Source of the DNA: Blautia sp. AF19-10LB
Lineage (GTDB): Bacteria; Bacillota; Clostridia; Lachnospirales; Lachnospiraceae
Direction of reading: 5' to 3'
Length of the DNA stretch: 64,000 bases
Assembly: GCF_003461245.1 (NCBI RefSeq)
Contig: NZ_QTWS01000001.1
Location: 265,496-329,495 of the forward strand
This document shows positions 25,265 through 34,500 of the stretch, in pieces. The translations under genes and the position numbers were made by a program. Under the pieces are notes generated by a model that was not told where the DNA came from, did not search any database, and saw only the letters and a list, made by a program, of their open reading frames with translations. Within the stretch, counting starts at the first letter, position 1. Every line of letters starts with the position of its first letter.

Positions 25265-26860
25265 ATGACAGAGGGAAAAGACTTATTACAGATTTTATGG
25301 GATGGGGCAGATGTACTTAGAGGGAAAATGGATGCAAATGAGTATAAAACATATCTGCTTGGCTTAGTATTCTATAAATATTTATCAGATGATTATTTGG
25401 CGACAGCATATGATTTACTGAATGACAAAGTTCCAGCTGATTTGGACGAAGCCCAAGCAGCATATGAAGAAGCTTTCCATAGTGACGAAAAAAAAGAATT
25501 ATTAAATGAATTAAAAAATTCTCTGCATTATACCTTAGATCCGGATATGACATATGTTACTATGCTTAATGCTGCAAAAGAGAATCGCTTTAGCCGTGAA
25601 AAGTTGCAGGCAGCATTTAATCGTATTCACGAATCAGATGAGTTGTTTAATGGATTGTTTGCAGATGTAGACTTATATTCTACACGCCTTGGTACTGGAG
25701 AACAGAAACAGAGCGATACTATATCCGACTTAATTAAGGTGTTGGCTAATGCAGATCTTATTCATGCAGAGGGCGATGTCTTGGGAAATGCTTATGAATA
25801 TTTAATTGGGCAGTTTGCATCAGAAACAGGAAAAAAAGCAGGAGAGTTCTACACACCTCATGGTCCTGCGCAGCTTTTATGCAGAATAGCAATGATCGGT
25901 CAGGAAAATAAGAAGGGACTTCTGGTATATGATCCTTGTATGGGATCTGGTTCTTTAATGTTGAGCTGCAAGCATTATTCAAATGAACCAGATTATATTC
26001 AGTATTATGGTCAGGAATTAATGCCTTCTACTTACAATCTAGCGAGAATGAATATGTTTTTACATAGAGTGCATCCGGAACATCAGCATTTAAGAAATGG
26101 AGATACATTAGATGCAGACTGGCCGCATGATGAAGAAACAGAATTTGATGTGGTTACAATGAATCCACCATATTCTGCAAAATGGTCTGCAGCGGAAGGA
26201 TTTAAGCAGGATGAAAGATTTATGGATTATGGTGGTAAACTTGCGCCTAAGTCAAAAGCTGATTATGCCTTCCTTTTGCATGGCTTCTATCATCTTAAAC
26301 AGACGGGGACGATGGCGATTGTTCTTCCGCATGGAGTATTATTCAGGGGAGCATCAGAGGGTGCAATCAGACAAAAACTGTTAGAAAATGGTTCTATTTA
26401 TGCTGTAATCGGGCTTCCATCAAATATGTTTTATAATACTTCTATTCCAACCTGTATCGTAGTATTGAAGAAGCATAGAGATGGAAGAGATGTGCTATTT
26501 ATTGATGCATCGAAACTGTATGTAAAAGAGAAAAAACAGAATATTATGCAGGAAGAACATATTGACCGAGTTCTGGAACTATATAAAAATAGAAAGCCGG
26601 TGGAAAAGGAAGCATATCTGGCTTCTTATGATGATATAGTATCCAATGATTTCAACTTAAATATTCCACGATATGTGGATACCATGGAAGAAGAACCGGA
26701 AATTGATATGAAAGATCTGACTCGACGTATTCGCGAGACTGATAAAGCAATTAAAGAAGAAAATGCTTCTCTGCTGAATATGCTCAGGGATTTAGAATGC
26801 AGCACTGAAGATACTAAAGATGCTATCTCTGAATTTATTCGAATTTTAGAGGAGGTCTGA
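25265..26860 (+). CDS. hsdM: Type I restriction-modification methyltransferase subunit HsdM
   Basis: 531-residue N6-adenine DNA methyltransferase. N-terminal HsdM helical domain (MDANEYKTYLLGLVFYKYLSDDYL), FYTPHGPAQLLCRI, SAM motif YDPCMGSGSLML (about residues 220-231), catalytic NPPY (about 300-303) in VVTMNPPYSAKW, and a C-terminal coiled region. ATG 25265 chosen after GAGGAGGACT, rather than the in-frame upstream start at 25250. Order half-S, M, S, R on one strand with 1-3 base gaps shows one operon. Confidence 0.95.
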   Translation: MTEGKDLLQILWDGADVLRGKMDANEYKTYLLGLVFYKYLSDDYLATAYDLLNDKVPADLDEAQAAYEEAFHSDEKKELLNELKNSLHYTLDPDMTYVTMLNAAKENRFSREKLQAAFNRIHESDELFNGLFADVDLYSTRLGTGEQKQSDTISDLIKVLANADLIHAEGDVLGNAYEYLIGQFASETGKKAGEFYTPHGPAQLLCRIAMIGQENKKGLLVYDPCMGSGSLMLSCKHYSNEPDYIQYYGQELMPSTYNLARMNMFLHRVHPEHQHLRNGDTLDADWPHDEETEFDVVTMNPPYSAKWSAAEGFKQDERFMDYGGKLAPKSKADYAFLLHGFYHLKQTGTMAIVLPHGVLFRGASEGAIRQKLLENGSIYAVIGLPSNMFYNTSIPTCIVVLKKHRDGRDVLFIDASKLYVKEKKQNIMQEEHIDRVLELYKNRKPVEKEAYLASYDDIVSNDFNLNIPRYVDTMEEEPEIDMKDLTRRIRETDKAIKEENASLLNMLRDLECSTEDTKDAISEFIRILEEV

Positions 26861-26861
26861 A

Positions 26862-28166
26862 ATGTCAAGTATACCAAAGATAAGATTTAAGGGGTTCACT
26901 GATGATTGGGAACATCGTAAGTTGGGAGATGCACTGGTTAGCTTGCAGAACAATACACTTTCCAGAGCCGATTTATCGAACGAATCAGGCGTTGCAAAAA
27001 ATATACATTATGGTGATGTGCTTATCAAATTTGGAGAAGTTTTAGATGTAAGACAAGAGCAGCTTCCAATGATTCAGGACGAAAGTGTTTTGATGAAATA
27101 TAAGGCTTCATTTTTGCAGAATGGAGACGTGATTGTAGCTGATACAGCAGAGGATACAACTGTTGGAAAATGCAGTGAAATAGCAGGATTAAGCAATGAT
27201 GTTGTGTTATCTGGATTGCATACTATTCCATATAGGCCATTAGAAAAATTTGCTCCTGGATATTTAGGATATTATTTAAATTCAAGTACATATCACAATC
27301 AGTTGCTACCTTTGATGCAGGGGATAAAAGTTACATCAATTTCAAAATCTGCTATGCAAGATACAGATATTATCTATCCTAAATCGGAGGAAGAGCAAGC
27401 TAAGATAGGAAACTATTTCTGTAACCTTGACCACCTCATTACTCTTCACCAGCAAAAGTGTAACGACATTAAGCTTCAGAAAAAATATATGCTCCAAAAA
27501 ATGTTTCCGCAGAATGGAAAGAAAGTTCCAGAAATAAGATTTAAAGAATATACTGGAGATTGGGAACAGCGTAAGTTGCTTGATTTGGTGGAGGTTTTAG
27601 ATGGAGATCGTGGGAAAAATTATCCGACAAGTGATGATTTTGATATTAGCGGGCATACACTTTTTTTAAATGCATCCAATGTGACTAATGATGGTTTTTT
27701 ATTTCAGGATAATCAGTTTATCAGCGAAGAAAAATCTAATAGCATGGGCAATGGCAAGCTGGAAGAAGATGATATTGTTGTTACATCCAGAGGTTCACTC
27801 GGTCATATAGCTTGGTATAATGCCGAAATTTCAAGCTTTATACCATATGCAAGAATTAATTCTGGAATGCTTATTTTAAGAAACAAAAAAGAGGCAGAAA
27901 CAGAATATTTATATCATTTTATGAAATCTGATAAAGGACAGTCACAAATTTCCTTCATGAGCTTTGGAAGTGCACAACCACAGTTAACCAAAAAAGGTGT
28001 AGAAGGATTAGAAGTGATATTGCCCCCAAAAAGAGAGGAACAAGCTAAATTGGGCAAGTATTTCTCCAACTTTGACCACCTTATTACTCTTCACCAGCGT
28101 AAATATATCGAACTCAAGGAACTAAAAAAATACATGTTGCAGAATATGTTTCCGCAGAAAGGATAA
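26862..28166 (+). CDS. hsdS: Type I restriction-modification specificity subunit HsdS
   Basis: 434 residues, full size with two target-recognition domains. Each half begins with a related block (IRFKGFTDDWEHRKL at about residue 7 and IRFKEYTGDWEQRKL at about 223) and ends with the helix block ITLHQ-K...KKYMLQ-MFPQ. The TRDs between them differ, so a bipartite recognition site is expected. DNA repeats 27427-27453 and 28072-28098 reflect the conserved blocks and could support TRD exchange. Begins 1 base after hsdM. Target sequence cannot be read from the gene. Confidence 0.93.
   Translation: MSSIPKIRFKGFTDDWEHRKLGDALVSLQNNTLSRADLSNESGVAKNIHYGDVLIKFGEVLDVRQEQLPMIQDESVLMKYKASFLQNGDVIVADTAEDTTVGKCSEIAGLSNDVVLSGLHTIPYRPLEKFAPGYLGYYLNSSTYHNQLLPLMQGIKVTSISKSAMQDTDIIYPKSEEEQAKIGNYFCNLDHLITLHQQKCNDIKLQKKYMLQKMFPQNGKKVPEIRFKEYTGDWEQRKLLDLVEVLDGDRGKNYPTSDDFDISGHTLFLNASNVTNDGFLFQDNQFISEEKSNSMGNGKLEEDDIVVTSRGSLGHIAWYNAEISSFIPYARINSGMLILRNKKEAETEYLYHFMKSDKGQSQISFMSFGSAQPQLTKKGVEGLEVILPPKREEQAKLGKYFSNFDHLITLHQRKYIELKELKKYMLQNMFPQKG
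27427..27453 (+). repeat. hsdS internal repeat, copy 1
   Basis: 27 bases matching 28072-28098 at 26 positions; encodes the FDHLITLHQ-type helix block after TRD1. Typical substrate for recombination between TRD halves. Confidence 0.7.
28072..28098 (+). repeat. hsdS internal repeat, copy 2
   Basis: Second copy of the 27-base repeat, after TRD2. One mismatch (C/T) to copy 1. Confidence 0.7.
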
Positions 28167-28169
28167 ACT

Positions 28170-31127
28170 ATGGCAGAATTAGAATCCGCTATTGAGAAAA
28201 GTCTGATTGATAAATTATGTCACGATAAATCACAATGGACTTATCGAGCAGATATAAAAACAGAGGAACAACTCTGGAATAACTTCAAATATATATTAGA
28301 GCAGAATAATAAAGCCAAGTTAAATGATGTTCCATTATCAGAATCAGAATTTGCCAAGATAAAAAATGACATTTCCCATGCTTCTTTTTATGAAGCAGGA
28401 AAGTGGCTTGTTGGTGAAAACGGAAAAGTATATGTGCATATACAACGTGGGAATGAAATGCTGCATTTGTTGGTAATGAACAATGAGCATATATGTGGTG
28501 GTACAAGCGTATATGAAGTAATTAATCAATATCAGGCTTTTGCAACTGGTGAGGATGAGGATATTCGTAATCGAAGATTTGATGTTACTCTGCTTATAAA
28601 TGGTATTCCTGTGATTCACATAGAGCTGAAAAACAAAAATCATTCCTATATGGATGGATACCGTCAAATCAAAAAATATATATCTGAAGGAAAATTCCAC
28701 GGTATTTTTTCTAATATACAGATGTTTGTGGTAAGCAATGTGGTAGACACCAAATATTTTTCAGCAGCCAGAGATACGGAATTAAATAAGAAATTTATTA
28801 GTGGCTGGTTGGATAAAAAGAATAATCCCGTTTGTAATTATATAGAGTTTGCAGATTCTGTACTACATATACCTCAGGCTCACAAGATGGTTGCTCAGTA
28901 TACCGTACTGGATAATGAGGTCAGAAGATTGTTACTACTTCGTCCATATCAGATTCATGCCATAGAAGCTATGCGTGCTGCTTCACAAGAAGGAAAATCT
29001 GGATATATCTGGCACACAACCGGATCAGGAAAGACTATGACTTCTTATAAAGCAACACGAAATCTTTTGATGGATATTCCGGCTATAGAAAAGACGATTT
29101 TTCTGATTGATAGAAAAGACTTAGATACACAAACAAAAATGGCGTTTCAGTCATACGCAGATAATGATACAATCGATGTTGACGATACCGATAATGTTAA
29201 TGCATTAATAAATCGGCTTACTGATGGAAATCGTCAGATGATTGTTACTACTATACAAAAACTGCAAATCATGATAAAAAGACGCTTAAAAGAAGGCGAT
29301 AGGGCTTATCAGAAAATAAGAAATCTTCGTATTGCTTTTGTTGTGGATGAATGTCACAGGGCAGTAACCCCTGGCACGAAAAGGAAAATCGAAGAGTTTT
29401 TCAGTCGTTCTTTATGGTATGGTTTCACTGGAACGCCTATAACGGATGAAAATCCTTATGAGAAAAAAGGAGATCTTCCACAGACTACGAAACAGCTATA
29501 CGGTGAATGTCTTCATAGTTACACAATCAAAGAAGCTATTCATGATGAAGCTGTACTTGGATTTATGGTTGAGAATCTCGGACCAAAAGAAAACGTTGAG
29601 GATTCAGCAGTATTCGAAAGTGAAACTCATATGAGACAGGTATTGGATATTATTCTTAATCGCTCGGCCTCTAAATTTGGACTTCAAAAAGGAAAGGGTA
29701 GAACTTTTGAGGGAATTTTAACAGTTAAATCTATTCCAATTGCTCAAAAATACTATAAGTTATTGAAACGCATAAAAGAAGGAAATGATGAATTGAAAAT
29801 TTCTGATAAAATTCATCAGGCATTGCCGGATTTTCCTAAATTTGCCATTACATATTCTCTGTCTGAAAATAAAGAGGGGTCTGAAGTTAATCAGATTGAA
29901 ATGCAGGAATCTCTCAAGGATTATGGAGATATGTTTGGAACTTATTATAAAATTGAAGAGATTGCTACTTATAATAAAAATTTGAATAATCGACTGGCAC
30001 GAAAAGAGAAAAAATATCTGGAAAGAAGTCAGCAGCTTGATTTGGTTATTGTAGTAGAGCGATTGCTGACAGGGTTTGATGCTCCGCAATTATCGGTTTT
30101 GTTTATAGACAAGCAACCAATGAAACCTCAAAATATTATACAGGCATTCTCAAGAACCAACAGACTTCTGGATGATACAAAACAGTATGGACAGATTGTG
30201 ACTTTTCAGTCACCAAATGACTTTAAATCTGCAATTGATTATGCTTTGAGACTCTATTCTCTTGAAAAAGACGGTGCAGATGTAGCCCTTTCAGAAGACT
30301 GGGAAAAGGTCAGTCAGGATTTTAAAATATCTGTAAATGCTATTCATGCTTTGGCAGAAAGACCTTCCGATGTTAGTTCATTATCCAAAAAACAAAAACA
30401 ATCTTTTGTGCATTTATTCCGTACATTGGATCATGACTTTGCTCATCTAAAAGCATTTTCCAGATACTCTGAGGATATATTGAATAGCTATGAGTTTTCA
30501 GAAGAGGAGTATGAAGATTATGCAGCTATGTATAGAAATGTAGTAGAGGAGTTTCAATCGGAAAGAGATCCATCTACTAGTGATGGACCGGTTGTGAATG
30601 ATTATGATTTGATTGCATACCACAAAATAAAGATTGATTTTGAATATCTTGTTGAACTTTTACAGGGATTTGTAGATTCTCTACATCCTGAAACAAATAA
30701 CCAAAAACAGTCAGATTTTCAGGATAAAATAAAAGAAATTCGTGAAATGGTCAATGAATTTTCACAGTCCAATCAGAAAATGGGAAATCTGTTGAGTATA
30801 ATTGTTGAGGAAATAGAAAATGACAGCCGTAAATATTTTAGACAGGATATTTCAGCAATTATTAACCGTAGGAGATATGAAGCAATTAATAAAGAAATAT
30901 TTGCTTTCGCAAAGAAATGGTTTATTAGTCCGGAAGAGGTCTGGTATCATGTGCAACATTTCCAAAATGGAATTATTGCTAACAAAACAAATCTGAAAAA
31001 GGCAGCTCAATACTCTGAGTATAAGGTAAGCACTGAGCATCCTATGACAAAATTGCAATTCAATCAATCTATTGTAAAGGAATTCAAAAATGAATTGATG
31101 GAAAATATTCTTCCGTTGTTGAGATGA
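28170..31127 (+). CDS. hsdR: Type I restriction-modification endonuclease/translocase HsdR
   Basis: 985 residues. N-terminal PD-(D/E)xK nuclease with RRFDVTLLINGIPVIHIELKNK (about 135-156), helicase motif I TTGSGKT (about 282-288), motif II DECH (about 392-395), motif III GFTGTP, motif VI-like QAFSRTNR (about 660), and a C-terminal helical domain (about 770-985). Translocates DNA and cleaves distal to the recognition site when in complex with HsdM and HsdS. Starts 3 bases after hsdS. No disruption seen. Confidence 0.94.
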   Translation: MAELESAIEKSLIDKLCHDKSQWTYRADIKTEEQLWNNFKYILEQNNKAKLNDVPLSESEFAKIKNDISHASFYEAGKWLVGENGKVYVHIQRGNEMLHLLVMNNEHICGGTSVYEVINQYQAFATGEDEDIRNRRFDVTLLINGIPVIHIELKNKNHSYMDGYRQIKKYISEGKFHGIFSNIQMFVVSNVVDTKYFSAARDTELNKKFISGWLDKKNNPVCNYIEFADSVLHIPQAHKMVAQYTVLDNEVRRLLLLRPYQIHAIEAMRAASQEGKSGYIWHTTGSGKTMTSYKATRNLLMDIPAIEKTIFLIDRKDLDTQTKMAFQSYADNDTIDVDDTDNVNALINRLTDGNRQMIVTTIQKLQIMIKRRLKEGDRAYQKIRNLRIAFVVDECHRAVTPGTKRKIEEFFSRSLWYGFTGTPITDENPYEKKGDLPQTTKQLYGECLHSYTIKEAIHDEAVLGFMVENLGPKENVEDSAVFESETHMRQVLDIILNRSASKFGLQKGKGRTFEGILTVKSIPIAQKYYKLLKRIKEGNDELKISDKIHQALPDFPKFAITYSLSENKEGSEVNQIEMQESLKDYGDMFGTYYKIEEIATYNKNLNNRLARKEKKYLERSQQLDLVIVVERLLTGFDAPQLSVLFIDKQPMKPQNIIQAFSRTNRLLDDTKQYGQIVTFQSPNDFKSAIDYALRLYSLEKDGADVALSEDWEKVSQDFKISVNAIHALAERPSDVSSLSKKQKQSFVHLFRTLDHDFAHLKAFSRYSEDILNSYEFSEEEYEDYAAMYRNVVEEFQSERDPSTSDGPVVNDYDLIAYHKIKIDFEYLVELLQGFVDSLHPETNNQKQSDFQDKIKEIREMVNEFSQSNQKMGNLLSIIVEEIENDSRKYFRQDISAIINRRRYEAINKEIFAFAKKWFISPEEVWYHVQHFQNGIIANKTNLKKAAQYSEYKVSTEHPMTKLQFNQSIVKEFKNELMENILPLLR

Positions 31128-31140
31128 TGATGCTAATATT

Positions 31141-31183
31141 CTACTATTCATTAATCTGGATATAAAGGATTAATGAATAGTAG
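31141..31183 (+). repeat. Perfect 16-base inverted repeat after hsdR
   Basis: CTACTATTCATTAATC (31141-31156) and its exact complement GATTAATGAATAGTAG (31168-31183), loop 11 bases. The left arm starts 13 bases after the hsdR stop. It lacks a T-run on either side, so it is not a standard terminator. Confidence 0.7.
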
Positions 31184-31230
31184 ATAAAGTGTTGGCAAAA
31201 GCTATAAATTGTATTGAAAAGAGAGGCTAT

Positions 31231-32040
31231 ATGTACGGAATCGGATTTTATGATGAATACATAACACGATTAGGAAATTTAAGGGATAAACCAGATTTAG
31301 CTACACCATATAAAATTGCATATTTAAAGAAGCTTATAAAAAATAATGAAGTTTATAAATTTATATCATTTCAAAAAAATGCAGAAACAAAGCTTAAGAC
31401 ATTAAAAGAAGGAAAAATATGGTTTTCTTTTTATAAAACTTTAAATGATGAGACAGAATTTCAGATTGATTATAGAATAAAGAAAATTGTTAATGAAACA
31501 GGGTATAAAAAAGGATATATAGAGTTAATCATTAATTATCTTACAGAAATGTATGATGTTTTTTCGCTTACATATACATATGAAGAGTATATGTGGGATG
31601 CGTATGCGTCAGAAGGCAATGGTATTTGCGTAGTATATAATGTTGGAAATTATGATCAGTTATATCCTGTAGAGTATTGCGAAAAAAATACACTTGATTT
31701 TACGAAAATGATTATAAATGCATTGAAAAGAAAGAGTTTTGAATTGTCGATTATTCCATGGGTAGTGAAAAATCCGTATAATGAAACTGCAAAATTAGAT
31801 TCCACGAAAGAAAAAGAAGTAAGGATGCTGTATTGTCCATATGATTTGGCTGAGTTTAATGGTGGTCAGATTCAATATAATATAAAAGAACGCAAAGCAT
31901 ATAAAGGAATTGCGAAATCATATACAGATTTTGAATTGAGTATTTCAAGAATAATTATAGGTAGAAAGTGTACAGTGGAGATGAGAAAAGAAGTAATTGA
32001 CTATGCCGAGAGTAATGATATACAATATTCGGTCATTTAA
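31231..32040 (+). CDS. DUF2971 family protein
   Basis: 269 residues. Matches the DUF2971 outline: YKFISFQ...LKTLKEGKIWFSFYKTLNDETEF near the N-terminus and FSLTYTYEEYMWDAYASEGNGICVVYNV in the middle (normally ...W..Y...HKG.c..y). Function unknown; DUF2971 proteins recur near defence genes. The frame opens at GTG 31189, but ATG 31231 follows GAGAGG and keeps the family start; the difference cannot be settled from the sequence. AT-rich like its neighbours. Precedes the AbiH-like gene by 23 bases with AGGAAGG in between. Confidence 0.7.
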   Translation: MYGIGFYDEYITRLGNLRDKPDLATPYKIAYLKKLIKNNEVYKFISFQKNAETKLKTLKEGKIWFSFYKTLNDETEFQIDYRIKKIVNETGYKKGYIELIINYLTEMYDVFSLTYTYEEYMWDAYASEGNGICVVYNVGNYDQLYPVEYCEKNTLDFTKMIINALKRKSFELSIIPWVVKNPYNETAKLDSTKEKEVRMLYCPYDLAEFNGGQIQYNIKERKAYKGIAKSYTDFELSISRIIIGRKCTVEMRKEVIDYAESNDIQYSVI

Positions 32041-32063
32041 AGGTAGAAAGATAGGAAGGTATT

Positions 32064-33254
32064 ATGAATAATGATGTGTTAATAATTGGCAATGGATTTG
32101 ATTTGTATCATAAATTGCCAACAAGATATACAGATTTTTTGGTTGTAGTTGAAAACTGGGCAGAGTTTTGGACGTTATATAGGAATAACATCAAAATAGA
32201 AGAAACAGAAAATGAAGTTGAGAGAGAAACATTCAGTGTAAGCTTAGGTGAAAATGGAAGGTTGACACAAAGGGCATTACAAGATTTTGCAAATCATGCT
32301 GCTAATTTAAATAGTCGAAATTTAGAAGAATTGAATGATATTATTTTGAAAAATGTTTGGATAAAATACTTTGTAGAAAGTGGCTATTCATCTGATAGTT
32401 GGATTGATTTTGAGGCAGAGATAGAAAAGGTACTTATTACGATAGAGGATTTTTTTACAAAAGATATTTTTTCGTGTGAGGGAAAGATGTTGTTGCAACC
32501 GTTGCCATCTAATAAAGCTCAGATTATAAAGTTTATGATTACAAATGTACAGTCATTTAGCTTAAATGTAAGAATAGTTTCTAAACGAGATATAGAAAAT
32601 CTAGTTTATGGGAATTCAAAAACAGAATTATTGAATGTGTTAAAAAATGAATTAGATGGACTAATAAAAGCTTTCAGAATTTATATGACAGAATTTGTAT
32701 GCAACATAAAACCAATGGTACGTTGTCCTCAAATTGAACAGTTATTGGATGTAAATTTGCTTAGCTTTAATTATACATATACATATAAGAGTATATATGG
32801 AAATAGAAACATAAATCAGCATCATCAAGTTCATGGCTCTCTTCAACAAGATGATATGGTATTGGGAGTAAGAGATGATGCATTTGAAAATTGGGATTAT
32901 ATATATTTTCAAAAATTCTTTCAAAGAATTCAGAAACGAACAGGTGCATTTTATAAAGCATGGATACCACAAATACGTAGATCTGTAGAAGATGCCCCGA
33001 TTAAGGTGTTTATAATGGGACACTCTCTTGGTATGACAGACAAGGAGATATTAAAAGAGTTTTTTTATGGTAAATATGTCTCTGAAATTACAATTTATTA
33101 TCATAATCAATATGCATATGAACAATTAGTGATTAGCTTAGTTAATATGTTTGGAAAAGAGTTTGTGATTGAACAAACGGGATCTAATAGAATAAAATTT
33201 ATCCAATTAGATTCTCCAATAAAAGTTTCTGTGGAAAATGAAATGATTTTTTGA
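32064..33254 (+). CDS. abiH: AbiH family abortive-infection protein
   Basis: 396 residues. Family landmarks: NNDVLIIGNGFDLYHKLPTRYTDFL at the very start, LLSFNYTYTYKSIYG (about 231-245), HQVHGSL...MVLGVRD, and VFIMGHSLGMTDKEILKEF (about 315-333). AbiH was described as a phage-resistance protein in lactococci; mechanism unknown. AGGAAGG ribosome site before ATG. Appears to be in one unit with the DUF2971 gene, 23 bases upstream. Confidence 0.85.
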   Translation: MNNDVLIIGNGFDLYHKLPTRYTDFLVVVENWAEFWTLYRNNIKIEETENEVERETFSVSLGENGRLTQRALQDFANHAANLNSRNLEELNDIILKNVWIKYFVESGYSSDSWIDFEAEIEKVLITIEDFFTKDIFSCEGKMLLQPLPSNKAQIIKFMITNVQSFSLNVRIVSKRDIENLVYGNSKTELLNVLKNELDGLIKAFRIYMTEFVCNIKPMVRCPQIEQLLDVNLLSFNYTYTYKSIYGNRNINQHHQVHGSLQQDDMVLGVRDDAFENWDYIYFQKFFQRIQKRTGAFYKAWIPQIRRSVEDAPIKVFIMGHSLGMTDKEILKEFFYGKYVSEITIYYHNQYAYEQLVISLVNMFGKEFVIEQTGSNRIKFIQLDSPIKVSVENEMIF

Positions 33255-33259
33255 TGTTA

Positions 33260-33288
33260 ACTAAATTAAAATGGATGATGACGAAATT
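33260..33288 (+). repeat. 29-base direct repeat, left copy
   Basis: Identical to 35571-35599 at 28 of 29 positions (C/T at 33282/35593). Falls just after the AbiH stop codon. The two copies bracket the DUF3990, DUF3791 and Fic genes (2.3 kb). Confidence 0.75.
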
Positions 33289-33313
33289 GAATTGTTGATG
33301 AGGTAATTTGTGA

Positions 33314-33772
33314 ATGGCAATGATGACAGTATATCACGGTGGCTATCAGCCGGTAGAAAAACCGGAAATACGAAAAGGACGCAACACAAAAGATTTTGGA
33401 ACAGGATTTTACTGTACCATTATTAAAGAACAGGCGCAAAGATGGGCGAGACGTTACGACACTAAGGTAGTTTCGATTTATAATGTACGCTTGAATTCCA
33501 ATCTGAAGATAAAAGAATTTAAGGAAATGACAGAAGAGTGGCTTGATTTTATTATTTCATGCCGAAGCGGACAGGAACATGACTATGACATTGTCATCGG
33601 TGCTATGGCTGATGATCAGATTTATAACTTTATTTCAGATTATATAGATGGTGTGATCACACGAGAACAATTCTGGGTTCTTGCTAAATTCAAATATCCG
33701 ACACATCAAATTGTATTCTGTACAGAGGCAGCGCTGAAATGCTTAAAATATCGAGATTGTGAGGTGCTTTAA
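33314..33772 (+). CDS. DUF3990 family protein, ADP-ribosyltransferase-like candidate toxin
   Basis: 152 residues. Features of DUF3990: VYHGGYQPVEKPEIRKGRNTKDFGTGFYCT, EQAQRWARRY, a DYDIVIGAMADDQIYNFI segment and QIVFCTEAALKCL. The H-G and DFG-x-GFY pattern is compatible with an ART-like fold, but catalytic assignment is inference. Start is uncertain (ATG 33314, 33320 or 33323). Stop overlaps the next start (TAATG), giving the tight pair typical of toxin-antitoxin genes. Known pairing: DUF3990 with DUF3791. Confidence 0.72.
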   Translation: MAMMTVYHGGYQPVEKPEIRKGRNTKDFGTGFYCTIIKEQAQRWARRYDTKVVSIYNVRLNSNLKIKEFKEMTEEWLDFIISCRSGQEHDYDIVIGAMADDQIYNFISDYIDGVITREQFWVLAKFKYPTHQIVFCTEAALKCLKYRDCEVL

Positions 33773-34233
33773 TGATTGGAATCGGAAGAGAAACACAGAA
33801 GGATAACGATTTGTTTTTTATCTGTAGTTTGATTGATTATATTGCAAGAAAGACTAAGAATATCCGTGCATATATCGTGAATCAGCTGGGCAAAGAACGG
33901 TTGGAAAAGATATATGATCTTGCAGATGTTTATCATTGTGATAACATTGATCGAGTAAGTGGTGACTTTATAGAAGAAGCACAGATAGGTATTGGTACAT
34001 TTGACAATGTTGGAGAATGTAAATATTCCATTCCATCTCATTGGGATATCGGAAAAGTATATAAGCGTCTTATAAAACAGGTAGCAGAGTACGAAAATAT
34101 AAGTATTATTGATGCATTAATTAAAGTTTACAATTCGTTTATCAGCGCTAAGATCGATGATTATAACAGCAGTGTATATTATGAAAATCCTTCATATATA
34201 TTCGAATCGTACAAAGAAAATAAAATGCTTTAA
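33772..34233 (+). CDS. DUF3791-like partner protein, candidate antitoxin
   Basis: 153 residues, function unknown. NDLFFICSLIDYIARKTK...VNQLGKERLEKIYDLADVYHCDNID has the helical look of DUF3791, followed by an extra C-terminal segment (YSIPSHWDIGKVYKRLIKQVAE). The gene begins on the last base of the DUF3990 stop, so expression is coupled. Antitoxin role rests only on gene pairing. AT-rich composition matches the island. Confidence 0.6.
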   Translation: MIGIGRETQKDNDLFFICSLIDYIARKTKNIRAYIVNQLGKERLEKIYDLADVYHCDNIDRVSGDFIEEAQIGIGTFDNVGECKYSIPSHWDIGKVYKRLIKQVAEYENISIIDALIKVYNSFISAKIDDYNSSVYYENPSYIFESYKENKML

Positions 34234-34262
34234 GAAAAATGATAAAATGAAGGTAATAAACT

Positions 34263-34462
34263 GTGACAAATTGTCACGAGTTGAAGATAAGGGGAGCAGG
34301 ATGGATATTCTTGTGCGATGAGATCGCACTTCCGGAAATTTGGAAATCAGATGTCCGGAAGTGGAAATCATCTATGCGAGTTTACTCGTGCATATCATTC
34401 TCGTAATTGGGGTAGAATAATAAGGGAATATTCGCTTAAATTATTGAATATTCCCTTATTTT
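34263..34462. other. Structured intergenic region before fic
   Basis: The 267-base gap between the DUF3791-like and Fic genes contains several inverted repeats: GTGACAA-A-TTGTCAC (34263-34277), GTGCGAT / ATCGCAC (34313-34329), ACTTCCGGA / TCCGGAAGT (34328-34336, 34354-34362), and TAAGGGAATATTC / GAATATTCCCTTA (34421-34433, 34446-34458) followed by TTTTATA, which may terminate upstream transcripts. A short open frame across the middle is interrupted and has no obvious ribosome site. Candidate noncoding RNA or dispersed repeat. Confidence 0.5.
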
Positions 34463-34500
34463 ATACTATTATTTAAGGGAAAGGAAGGAGGGGTAAGGGA

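Noticed and set aside
34320..34415. Short frame crossing the structured region before fic
   Set aside because: No ribosome site or start with support; palindromes explain the base pattern better. Conservation would be needed.
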